Origin: Candidatus Faecousia excrementigallinarum
Lineage (GTDB): Bacteria; Bacillota; Clostridia; Oscillospirales; Oscillospiraceae
Length of the DNA stretch: 58,835 nucleotides
Assembly (NCBI GenBank): GCA_018713285.1
Contig: DVFK01000080.1
Coordinates: forward strand, 1 to 58,835
Direction of reading: 5' to 3'
The notes beneath the pieces are model-generated. The model saw nothing but the letters and a program-made list of their open reading frames with translations. It had not been told where the DNA came from and did not search any database. This document shows, in pieces, positions 47,955 through 56,438 of this stretch (its first letter is position 1; each line of letters begins with the position of its first letter). The translations under genes and the position numbers were made by a program.

Positions 47955-50621
47955 ATGGGAAACATTCGAGCTTACCTCATCAGCCATACCCACTGGGACA
48001 GAGAATGGTACCTGACCCAGCAGGAATTTCAGAGCAAAATGGTCCGTCTGGTGGACAGCGTGCTGGAAAGTGTGGAGGGGAACCCCGACCTTTCCTTCAT
48101 GCTGGACGGACAGAACATTGTGCTGGAGGACTATTTGCAGATTCGCCCGGAGAACGAGGAGCGGCTGAGAAAGGCCATCTCCGGCGGTCGGCTGTGTGTG
48201 GGCCCCTGGTATATTCTGCCGGACGAGCTGCTGGTCAGCGGCGAGGCTCACATCCGCAACTATCTCACAGGACAAAAGATTGCCAAGCGTTTTGGCGGCG
48301 GCATGAATGTGGGGTATTTGCCTGACTCCTTCGGCCATCCCCAGCAGATGCCCCAGATTCTCTCCGGCCTGTCCATGGACACGGCGGTGTTCTGGCGGGG
48401 CATTCCCAATGACATCACCGAAGGGGAGTTCCGGTGGGATTCCGCCTGCCCGGGGAAGGGCGTGCTGGCGGTGAATATGCCCCACGGCTACGGCAACAGC
48501 GCCCGGCTCACCCGGAAGGATTCTCTTTCCCGGCTGAAAGCCATGATGGGACAGCTTTCCGCCTGCTCCCGGGGAGATGTGGTGCTGCTGATGAACGGCT
48601 CCGACCACATCCTCAACCAGAAGGATATTTGTGAGATTGTGGAGGATTTCAACCGGGAGGCTGGGCCTGACTACCACATCACCATCGGCACCATGGAGCA
48701 GTTTCTGGGTGAGCTGAAACAGGGTCTCAAGCCCCTGTCCACCTGGGCCGGGGAGCTGCGCAGCGGCGACCGCTCCATGCTCCTGTCCGGCACCATGTCC
48801 ACCCGGGTGTACCTGAAGCAGCGCAACAGCCAGGTGCAGCGGGGCATGGAGCGGTACTTAGAGCCGGCGGCGGTGCTGGAGAAGCTGGCAGGACTGTGCA
48901 GCGGCTTTGCCGGATACCAGCGCTTCCTTTGGAAGAAGATTCTGGAGAATCATCCCCACGACAGCATCTGCGGCTGCAGCGTAGACCCGGTCCACGCCGA
49001 GATGATGACGAGATTCAACCGGGTGGAGCAGGCGGAAAAAACCGTATTTTCCGACATCCTGGGCGCCATCAGCAAGAAAGCAGCGGCGGGGGACAAGCCC
49101 CAGGGGGTGGAGCTTCTGTGCTTTGAGCCTTGCCAGGACAGCCTGCCTGCTGTCATCGAAACCCAGGTGGACTTTGACCCGATGCTTGTGCAGCGGGTGA
49201 ACTTTGCCAAGTCCACCATTGACGAATACGAAGGCCAGATTTGCCATCCGGCGCTTCCCTGTGCCGTCAATGCCTATGACGAGGCTGGCAACCCCATCCC
49301 CGCCAGACTTTTGCAGGCGGAGAAGGCCTACTACAACCATTTGCAGGACGCCACCGCCCCGGAAATCTACAAGGTAAACCGGTGCAAGGTCGCCCTGTCC
49401 CTCCCGGCCATGAGCTATGGCCTGCACACCATCACCCTGGTGCCGGAATACAATCCCCAGGGGACCGGGGTGCTTCCCAAGTCCGGCATCGAAAACCGGT
49501 GGTATGCCATCACCGGGGGAGAGTCCGGCAGCTTTACCGTCACGGACAAACGTACCGGACGGGTTTACGAAGGCTTTGCCAAGCTGATTGACGGGGGCGA
49601 CGCCGGTGACGAGTACACCTACTCCTGGCCGGTTCAGGACCGGGAGTACACCCTGGACGGGGCGGCAGTGGTGCGCAGCTGCGTACCGGGAATCTCCCAG
49701 AGCTTACGGCTGGAGGGTGTCCTCCGGCTGCCCCGGGGACTGACCGCCGACCGGAGCCGCCGGGAAGATACGCTGGTTGACAACCCGGTGTCCATCACCC
49801 TGACCCTTTCCGAAAACAGCCCCTATGTGGACATTTCTGTGGAAGTAGAAAACCGGGCAAAGGATCACCGGCTCCAGCTGGAGATTCCCACCGGCGTGAA
49901 CGCCCGGTTCCACGATGCTTCCTCCGCTTTCGCCCTCACCCGCCGGCCTATGGAATTTTCCCAGCCGGAGGAATGGATGGAGCGGCGGCTGCCCACCTAT
50001 CCCACCCACGGCTATGTCCAGGTGCAGGAAGGGGAGCAGGGGGTGGCAGTGGTCTGCCCCGGCATTTACGAGTACCAGGCGGACAACGACCAAGGAGAAA
50101 GCCGTCTGCGCCTGACCCTGCTGCGGTGCGTGGGCTGGCTGTCCCGGGTGGATTTGCTCACCCGGAAGGGCAACGGCGGCTGGTGCTATGAAACCCCCGA
50201 GGCCCAGTGCCTGGGGAAGCACACCTTCCGGGTTGGGGTCCTTTATCCCAAGGCTGGGGACAACCCCTATGGCTGGAGCGACCGGATTGCCCATCCCCCG
50301 GTGGTGCAGCAGGTATTCGCCGTGGATGGAAAGGTCACCCCGGAGAATCCCCTGGCATTTTTGTCCCAGCTGCCGGAAAATGTGCGGCTGTCTGCCTGCA
50401 AGCCCTCGGAGGATGAAAAGGGCGTTGCCCTCCGGCTGTTCTGCCTGGGAGAGAAGGAAAGCAGCTTCACCCTTACAGGCCTGCCCTTTGAAAAGGCTTA
50501 CCTTTGCGATTTGCGGGAGGAAAACCGGGTCCCGGCGGACTACCAGGAGGGCGTTCTGAACCTGACCCTGGCAGGGGGCGAGATTCAGACCCTGTATTTC
50601 CCCTGGGAGGCGGAAGCATGA
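47955..50621 (+). CDS. Glycoside hydrolase family 38 alpha-mannosidase-like
   Basis: 888 aa; SHTHWDREWYLTQQEFQ, YLPDSFGHPQQMPQIL, NHPHDSICGCSVDPVHAEM. Confidence 0.93.
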   Translation: MGNIRAYLISHTHWDREWYLTQQEFQSKMVRLVDSVLESVEGNPDLSFMLDGQNIVLEDYLQIRPENEERLRKAISGGRLCVGPWYILPDELLVSGEAHIRNYLTGQKIAKRFGGGMNVGYLPDSFGHPQQMPQILSGLSMDTAVFWRGIPNDITEGEFRWDSACPGKGVLAVNMPHGYGNSARLTRKDSLSRLKAMMGQLSACSRGDVVLLMNGSDHILNQKDICEIVEDFNREAGPDYHITIGTMEQFLGELKQGLKPLSTWAGELRSGDRSMLLSGTMSTRVYLKQRNSQVQRGMERYLEPAAVLEKLAGLCSGFAGYQRFLWKKILENHPHDSICGCSVDPVHAEMMTRFNRVEQAEKTVFSDILGAISKKAAAGDKPQGVELLCFEPCQDSLPAVIETQVDFDPMLVQRVNFAKSTIDEYEGQICHPALPCAVNAYDEAGNPIPARLLQAEKAYYNHLQDATAPEIYKVNRCKVALSLPAMSYGLHTITLVPEYNPQGTGVLPKSGIENRWYAITGGESGSFTVTDKRTGRVYEGFAKLIDGGDAGDEYTYSWPVQDREYTLDGAAVVRSCVPGISQSLRLEGVLRLPRGLTADRSRREDTLVDNPVSITLTLSENSPYVDISVEVENRAKDHRLQLEIPTGVNARFHDASSAFALTRRPMEFSQPEEWMERRLPTYPTHGYVQVQEGEQGVAVVCPGIYEYQADNDQGESRLRLTLLRCVGWLSRVDLLTRKGNGGWCYETPEAQCLGKHTFRVGVLYPKAGDNPYGWSDRIAHPPVVQQVFAVDGKVTPENPLAFLSQLPENVRLSACKPSEDEKGVALRLFCLGEKESSFTLTGLPFEKAYLCDLREENRVPADYQEGVLNLTLAGGEIQTLYFPWEAEA

Positions 50622-51259
50622 AATACAAAGCCGTGATTTTTGATTTGGACGGGGTGCTCTGCCACACAGACCACCTGCACTACCGGGCCTGGAAGCAGCT
50701 GGCAGACCGGCTGGGGATTCCCTTTGATCAGGAGCTGAACAATCAGCTCCGGGGAGTCAGCCGGATGGAAAGCCTGGACATTGTTCTCCGGGCTGGTGGG
50801 GTGGAAGCAGACCTTCCCCAGCGGGAGCAGTGGGCTGCGGAGAAAAATACGGTGTATGCCAAGAGCCTTGACACCCTGACCCCCCAGGATCTGGAGCCTT
50901 CTGTCCTTTCCACTTTACAGACCCTTCGCAGCCGGGGACTGCTTCTGGGGGTGGGTTCTTCCAGCAAGAACGCCCCCAGGATTTTGGAGCGGCTGGGGCT
51001 GGGAGACTTCTTTGATACGGTGGTCAGCGGCCTGGACATCCGCAATTCCAAGCCCGACCCGGAGGTGTTCCTCCTGGCGGCGAAGAATTTGGGCACCCCT
51101 CCCAAAGACTGCCTGGTGGTTGAGGATGCGGTAGCCGGGGTGGAGGCTGCCCACCGGGGCGGCATGGACGCCGCCGCCATGGGAGACGCCGCCCGCAGCG
51201 GGGCCGGGGAGTACACCCTGAACGAGTTTTCGGAACTTTTGAACATTACAGCTGCATAA
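50618..51259 (+). CDS. pgmB: Beta-phosphoglucomutase (HAD family)
   Basis: 213 aa from ATG 50618 (4-nt overlap with GH38); VIFDLDGVLCHTDHLHYRAWKQLADRLGI, LRGVSRMESL, VGSSSKNAP, VVEDAVAGVEAA. Confidence 0.9.
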   Translation: MKYKAVIFDLDGVLCHTDHLHYRAWKQLADRLGIPFDQELNNQLRGVSRMESLDIVLRAGGVEADLPQREQWAAEKNTVYAKSLDTLTPQDLEPSVLSTLQTLRSRGLLLGVGSSSKNAPRILERLGLGDFFDTVVSGLDIRNSKPDPEVFLLAAKNLGTPPKDCLVVEDAVAGVEAAHRGGMDAAAMGDAARSGAGEYTLNEFSELLNITAA

Positions 51260-51284
51260 TTTTCCAGGTAGGGAGAGGTTTTAC

Positions 51285-51680
51285 ATGAAAAATGCCAATA
51301 TTTTGAACCCGGAGCTGATTTCCGCCATTGCCGCCATCGGCCATACGGAGCTGTTTGCCATTGCCGATGCAGGCCTGCCCATCCCCAAGGGGGTGCAGGT
51401 GGTGGACCTCTCTTTGGTGGCGGGAGTTCCCAGCTTCTTACAGACGCTCCAGGCCGTTTGCAGCGAGCTGGTGGTGGAAGGGGCTACCGTTGCCCTGGAA
51501 ATGGAGGAGGTTAGCCCCACCCATTACGAAAAAACCCGGGCCCTTTTGCAGGGAATGCCCATGGAAAAGGTTTCCCACGAGGAATTCAAGGCGCTGCTGC
51601 CGAAGGTTCGGACGGTGGTGCGGACAGGGGAGACCAGCTCCTACTGCAACGTGATTCTTCGTGCCGGTGTGAATTTCTGA
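51285..51680 (+). CDS. RbsD/FucU family sugar mutarotase (ribose pyranase-like)
   Basis: 131 aa; LISAIAAIGHTELFAIADAGLPIP, RTGETSSYCNVILRAGVNF. Confidence 0.9.
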   Translation: MKNANILNPELISAIAAIGHTELFAIADAGLPIPKGVQVVDLSLVAGVPSFLQTLQAVCSELVVEGATVALEMEEVSPTHYEKTRALLQGMPMEKVSHEEFKALLPKVRTVVRTGETSSYCNVILRAGVNF

Positions 51681-51701
51681 TTTTGAAGGAGGAACATAGC
51701 C

Positions 51702-52241
51702 ATGACGCAGCAGCAGTATCTGGAAGCCCGGCAGCAGGCCCTTGCCTATTTTGAGAAGGCGGGGATTGTGCTGACGGAGGAAGAAGTGGAACATTTTGAG
51801 GTGGCGGACTTCGGTCTGGGGGACTGGCGGAATGTAGGCCTGAATCTGGTGACCTATGTGAACACCCAGCGGTGCTGCGCCAAGGAGATGGTGCTGCTTC
51901 CCGGGCAGACCTGCCCCCAGCACACCCATGTGCCCTTCGGGGACTACCCCGGCAAGGAGGAGACCTTCCGCTGCCGCTGGGGCCAGGTGTACCTGTATGT
52001 GGCAGGAGAGCCTGCTTCCCCCATCCGTGCCCAGGTGCCGGAGACCGGGAAGGACAGCTACACGGTGTTCCACGAGATTGTGCTGAAACCCGGTCAGCAG
52101 TATACCCTCACCCCCAACACCCCCCACTGGTTCCAGGGCGGCCCGGAGGGTGCGGTGGTCTCCGAGTTCAGCACCACCAGCTATGACGAATACGATGTGT
52201 TCAACGACCCGGCCATCCGCCGGATTCCGGAAATCGGATAA
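51702..52241 (+). CDS. D-lyxose/D-mannose-type cupin sugar isomerase
   Basis: 179 aa; cupin pattern CPQHTHVPFGDYPGKEETFRCRWGQVYLYV, TPNTPHWFQGGPEGAVVSEFSTTSYDEYDVFNDPAI. Confidence 0.85.
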   Translation: MTQQQYLEARQQALAYFEKAGIVLTEEEVEHFEVADFGLGDWRNVGLNLVTYVNTQRCCAKEMVLLPGQTCPQHTHVPFGDYPGKEETFRCRWGQVYLYVAGEPASPIRAQVPETGKDSYTVFHEIVLKPGQQYTLTPNTPHWFQGGPEGAVVSEFSTTSYDEYDVFNDPAIRRIPEIG

Positions 52242-52303
52242 CCTCCGCAATCAGCCGCCAGCCGGGTTGCCGGAGGGCGGCTGTTTGAGAAAGGAAGAAA
52301 ACC

Positions 52304-53326
52304 ATGACCAGCAGAGAAAAGGTGCGCAATGTTTTTGACCGGGTCTCCCCGGAGGCGGTGATGTGGACCGGTCACCCCAACGAAAAGACCATCCCCATTT
52401 TTGCCAAGGCTTACGGCGTGGAGCCGAAAGCAGAGGCAATCTTTCAGTACCTGGGGGACGACTGCCGGTGGATTCCGGCGGACCGGGGCTACCACCATCC
52501 CCAGGGGGCTCCCATGTTCGACCCGGCCTGGGGGACGGAGCGGAAAACCCTCAGCGCCGAGGGGTGCTTTGCCCATATTGAGGATTGGAAGGAGCTGGAC
52601 GAGTACCCCTGGCCCAACCCCGACTACCTGGACTTTACAGAAATTTATGAGGAAATCGACCGGCACCAGGACAAGATGGTGTTTACCGGGGTATGGAGCC
52701 CCTTTTTCCATGACCTGACCAACTTCCTGGGGATGGAAAACTGCTTCATTCTGTGCTACGAGGAGCCGGAGCTGGTAAAGGAGATTACCCGGCGGATTGT
52801 GGACTTCTATGTGGAGGCCAACGACCGGTTCTTCCGGGGGCTGGGAGACCGGGCGGATGTGATGTTCTTCGGCAACGACTTCGGCTCCCAGCAGGATTTG
52901 CTGGTGTCCCCGGAGCTGTTCCGGGAGTTCTTCCTCCCCTCCATCCGGCGGCTCATCGCCGTGGGCAAGAAGTACGGCAAGCGAATTATGCTCCATTCCT
53001 GCGGCTCCATTTACCGGGTGCTGCCGGATTTGATTGAAGCCGGAGTGGAGATTCTCCATCCCATCCAGGCTCAGGCCCGGGGAATGTCCGCCCGGGAGCT
53101 GACGAAGTATAAGGACAAGCTGATTTTTGTGGGGGGCATTGATGCCCAGACCTTCTTCGTAAACGCCACCCCGGAGGAAATCCGCCGGGAAGTGTCCCGG
53201 GTGCGAAGCCTTTTGGGGCCGGGTCTGGTGGTGTCTCCCAGCCATGAGGAAATCCTGCCCAATGTGCCCCCCGGGAATATTTTGGCGATGGCCCAGGCAG
53301 CCCATACAAAGGAGGAATGGAAATGA
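52304..53326 (+). CDS. Uroporphyrinogen decarboxylase (URO-D)-like protein
   Basis: 340 aa; [82 protein letters not shown]. Confidence 0.85.
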   Translation: MTSREKVRNVFDRVSPEAVMWTGHPNEKTIPIFAKAYGVEPKAEAIFQYLGDDCRWIPADRGYHHPQGAPMFDPAWGTERKTLSAEGCFAHIEDWKELDEYPWPNPDYLDFTEIYEEIDRHQDKMVFTGVWSPFFHDLTNFLGMENCFILCYEEPELVKEITRRIVDFYVEANDRFFRGLGDRADVMFFGNDFGSQQDLLVSPELFREFFLPSIRRLIAVGKKYGKRIMLHSCGSIYRVLPDLIEAGVEILHPIQAQARGMSARELTKYKDKLIFVGGIDAQTFFVNATPEEIRREVSRVRSLLGPGLVVSPSHEEILPNVPPGNILAMAQAAHTKEEWK

Positions 53327-55107
53327 CCTATCCCAAAATCGGAATCCGCCCGGTGATTGACGGCCGGTGGGGCGGAATCCGGGAATCCCTGGAAGAAAAG
53401 ACCACCACCATGGCCATGCTGGCGGCGGAGCTGATTGAAAGCCGCCTGCGATACCCCGACGGGACACCTGCCCAGTGTGTGGTGGCACCCTTTACCATCG
53501 GCGGGGGAGCAGAGGCTGCCCGGTGTGCGGAGCTGTTTTCTTCTCAGAATGTGACTGCCACCCTCACCGTCACCCCCTGCTGGTGCTACGGCAGCGAAAC
53601 CATGGATTTGGACCCCAAGACCCTGAAAGCGGTGTGGGGCTTCAACGGCACGGAGCGGCCCGGTGCGGTGTACCTGGCGGCGGTGATGGCGGCCTATGCC
53701 CAGAAGGGACTGCCGGCTTTCTCCATTTACGGCCGGGATGTGCAGGATGTGGGAGACAACTCCCTGCCTTCTGACGTGGCGGAGAAAATCCTCCGGTTTG
53801 CCCGGTGCGCCATTGGGGTGGGCTGGATGGAGAACAAGGCTTATGTAAACCTTGGCAGCGTGTCCATGGGCATTGCCGGCAGCCAGTGCGATGCAGCTAT
53901 GTTTCAGAAATACCTGGGCATCCGGGCGGAGTTTGTGGACATGACGGAGATTCTCCGGCGGATTACCCTGGAAATCTATGACCCGGAGGAATACCAAAAA
54001 GCCCTGGCCTGGGTGCAGGAGAATTGCCGGGAGGGTTTCGACTGCAACGCCGGAAAGACCTTGCCTGCCATCATTCGCAGGTCCAAGGTGGTGCCTCCGG
54101 AAAAGGACTGGGAATTTGTGGTGAAGATGACCCTGGTGATGCGGGACATTCTCTTTGGCAATCCCAAGCTGGCGGAACTGGGCTGGCACGAGGAAGCTCT
54201 GGGCCGGAACGCCGTGGCGGGAGGCTTCCAGGGTCAGCGGATGTGGACGGACTGGCTCCCCAACGGTGACTTTGCCGAGGCGATTCTCGCCTCCACCTTT
54301 GACTGGAACGGCGCCAGAATGCCCATCCCCTTTGCCACGGAAAACGACACCCTCAACGGCGTTTCCATGCTTCTGGGGACTCTCGTGAGCAACACCGCTC
54401 CCTGCTTCCACGACGTGCGCACCTACTGGAGCCCGGAGGCCTGCCGCCGGGTGACGGGGAAGCTGCCGGAGGGGGTGGCTTCCCGGGGCTTTATCCACCT
54501 GATTAACTCCGGGGCAACGGCTCTGGACGGCGCCGGGGCGGTGAAAAATGCCGCCGGGGAGAGCGTGATGAAGCCCTTCTGGGAGATGACCGAGGCCGAC
54601 CAGAAGGCCTGTCTGGAAGCTACGGACTGGTGCCGGGCGAACCTGGAATACTTCCGGGGGGGCGGATTTTCCAGCCACTTCCGGTGCCGGGGTCAGATGC
54701 CGGTGACCATGCTCCGGGTGAACATGGTGGACGGCGTTGGGCCGGTGCTCCAGCTGGCGGAAGGTTGGACGGCGGTGCTGCCGGAGGACATCCACACCGC
54801 CCTGGACAGCCGGACAGACCCCACCTGGCCCACCACCTGGTTCGTCCCCCGGCTCACAGGAGAGGGGGCGTTCCGGGATGTGTATTCCGTCATGGCCAAC
54901 TGGGGAGCAAACCACGGCGTCACGGTCTACGGTCACGTGGGCGGGGATCTGATTACCCTGGCTTCCATGCTGCGGATTCCGGTGAATATGCACAATGTGC
55001 CCCGGGAGGCGGTTTTCCGTCCCCACTGCTGGGCCTCCTTCGGCACGGAGGACGCCCAGGCGGCAGACTACGCCGCCTGCAAGGCTTACGGCCCCCTCTA
55101 CGGATAA
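53317..55107 (+). CDS. fucI: L-fucose isomerase (L-fucose/D-arabinose isomerase family)
   Basis: 596 aa; [84 protein letters not shown]. Confidence 0.95.
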   Translation: MEMTYPKIGIRPVIDGRWGGIRESLEEKTTTMAMLAAELIESRLRYPDGTPAQCVVAPFTIGGGAEAARCAELFSSQNVTATLTVTPCWCYGSETMDLDPKTLKAVWGFNGTERPGAVYLAAVMAAYAQKGLPAFSIYGRDVQDVGDNSLPSDVAEKILRFARCAIGVGWMENKAYVNLGSVSMGIAGSQCDAAMFQKYLGIRAEFVDMTEILRRITLEIYDPEEYQKALAWVQENCREGFDCNAGKTLPAIIRRSKVVPPEKDWEFVVKMTLVMRDILFGNPKLAELGWHEEALGRNAVAGGFQGQRMWTDWLPNGDFAEAILASTFDWNGARMPIPFATENDTLNGVSMLLGTLVSNTAPCFHDVRTYWSPEACRRVTGKLPEGVASRGFIHLINSGATALDGAGAVKNAAGESVMKPFWEMTEADQKACLEATDWCRANLEYFRGGGFSSHFRCRGQMPVTMLRVNMVDGVGPVLQLAEGWTAVLPEDIHTALDSRTDPTWPTTWFVPRLTGEGAFRDVYSVMANWGANHGVTVYGHVGGDLITLASMLRIPVNMHNVPREAVFRPHCWASFGTEDAQAADYAACKAYGPLYG

Positions 55108-55112
55108 TTCCC

Positions 55113-55141
55113 TTGCAAAACCCCGGGGGTTCTGGTATAAT
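55113..55141 (+). promoter_or_regulatory. SigA-type promoter of the DUF1622 gene
   Basis: TTGCAA-N17-TATAAT. Confidence 0.75.
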
Positions 55142-55188
55142 TCCCTTGAGAATGCCGGCTTTTGGGCAGGCTAAGGAGGATTTTTACT

Positions 55189-55590
55189 TTGGAACAGTTT
55201 GCGGCTTTTATGGAGGAACTTCTCAACTCTCTGGTAAATACCGCCATCCACCTCTTTGAACTGGTGGGCGTGGTGGTGCTGATTGTGGCAGGCGTGTGCG
55301 GTGTGGTGAACTACATCCGCCAGGACCCCATGGTGCGGCTGAAACTGGCCCAGGGGATGGCCCTGTGCCTGGAATTCAAGCTGGGCAGCGAGATTCTCCG
55401 CACGGTAGTTGTGCGGGATTTGAAGGAAATCGCCATTGTGGGTGCCATTATCGCCCTTCGTGCCGCCCTGACCTTCCTGATTCACTGGGAAATCAAGAAC
55501 GAAAAAGGGGAGTCCGAGGCCATTCTGGAGGAGAAAGAACGCCGCAAGTCCCTGGGGGAGAAGCCCCATCAAGAAGAAACCCACAAGTAA
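55189..55590 (+). CDS. DUF1622 family membrane protein, TTG start
   Basis: 133 aa from TTG 55189 (RBS AAGGAGG); LVGVVVLIVAGVCGVVNYIRQD..LAQGMALCLEFKLGSEILRTVVVRDLKEIAIVGAIIALRAALTFLIHWEI. Confidence 0.8.
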   Translation: MEQFAAFMEELLNSLVNTAIHLFELVGVVVLIVAGVCGVVNYIRQDPMVRLKLAQGMALCLEFKLGSEILRTVVVRDLKEIAIVGAIIALRAALTFLIHWEIKNEKGESEAILEEKERRKSLGEKPHQEETHK

Positions 55591-55595
55591 ACCCA

Positions 55596-55637
55596 GCCGC
55601 CGTTTCCCTTTCCGGGAGACGGCGGCATTTTGATTTT
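55596..55637 (+). terminator. Rho-independent terminator
   Basis: GCCGCCGTTTCCC-TTTCC-GGGAGACGGCGGC followed by ATTTTGATTTTT. Confidence 0.8.
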
Positions 55638-55735
55638 TGGCAGAATTACAGAAAATCCTCTGTTTTGGTATAAGCTGGCTGAATTTGCAGAAAATACGGT
55701 TGGTACTCAGGAAAAACCAATGGAGGAGATAGAAT

Positions 55736-56275
55736 ATGAAAGCAACAGGCATTGTTCGCCGGGTGGATGACCTGGGGCGGATTGTGATACCGAAGGAAAT
55801 CCGCAGAACGCTGAAAATCCGGGAGGGGGACCCTCTGGAAATCTACACCGAGAAGGACGGGGGCGTGATTTTCCGGAAATACTCTCCTATGGGGGAGTTT
55901 CAGGAATTTGCGGAGCAGATGTGTCAGTCCATGGGCTCCAATTTTGGGCGGATTGCCGCCATCTCTGACCGGGACTCAGTGATTGCCCTGGCCGGCGCTC
56001 CCAAGCGGGAGCTGATGGACAAGCCCAACTCCCGGGAGCTGGAAACCCTCATGGAGCAGCGGAAAAGCTACCGCTATACCCCGGGCAATCCCCGGCTTCC
56101 TGCCGCCCAGGGTCAGGATAAGTACTTTCTGGCAGCGGCTGCCCCCATTGTCAGCCAGGGGGATCTGATGGGCTGCGTGATGCTTCTGTCCACCCAGGAG
56201 GAAAAGGTGGAGGAGGCGGACCAGAAGCTGGTGCAGACTGTCGCCGGGTTTCTGGGACTGCAAATGGAAAGCTGA
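55736..56275 (+). CDS. spoVT: Stage V sporulation protein T (AbrB-type regulator)
   Basis: 179 aa; MKATGIVRRVDDLGRIVIPKEIRRTLKIREGDPLEIYTEKDGGVIFRKYSPMGE plus C-terminal GAF-like domain. Confidence 0.95.
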   Translation: MKATGIVRRVDDLGRIVIPKEIRRTLKIREGDPLEIYTEKDGGVIFRKYSPMGEFQEFAEQMCQSMGSNFGRIAAISDRDSVIALAGAPKRELMDKPNSRELETLMEQRKSYRYTPGNPRLPAAQGQDKYFLAAAAPIVSQGDLMGCVMLLSTQEEKVEEADQKLVQTVAGFLGLQMES

Positions 56276-56327
56276 GAAAAAACGCTTTCAAACTGCCTGT
56301 TTCAGGGGTTTGGAGGCGTTTTCTTTG

Positions 56328-56355
56328 TTGCATTTTGGGAGAAAGGTGCTATAAT
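56328..56355 (+). promoter_or_regulatory. SigA-type promoter of the MATE gene
   Basis: TTGCAT-N16-TATAAT. Confidence 0.6.
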
Positions 56356-56375
56356 ATGATATGATGCAAGTGTTG

Positions 56376-56405
56376 GGCCAAATTTCCGGTTTGGCCTGCT
56401 TTTTT
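56376..56405 (+). terminator. Terminator-like hairpin in the MATE 5' leader
   Basis: GGCCAAA-TTTCCGG-TTTGGCC-TGCTTTTTT, located between promoter and start codon. Confidence 0.6.
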
Positions 56406-56438
56406 GTGGAAGAAAGAGAAAGGAATCCAAGGTGAATC

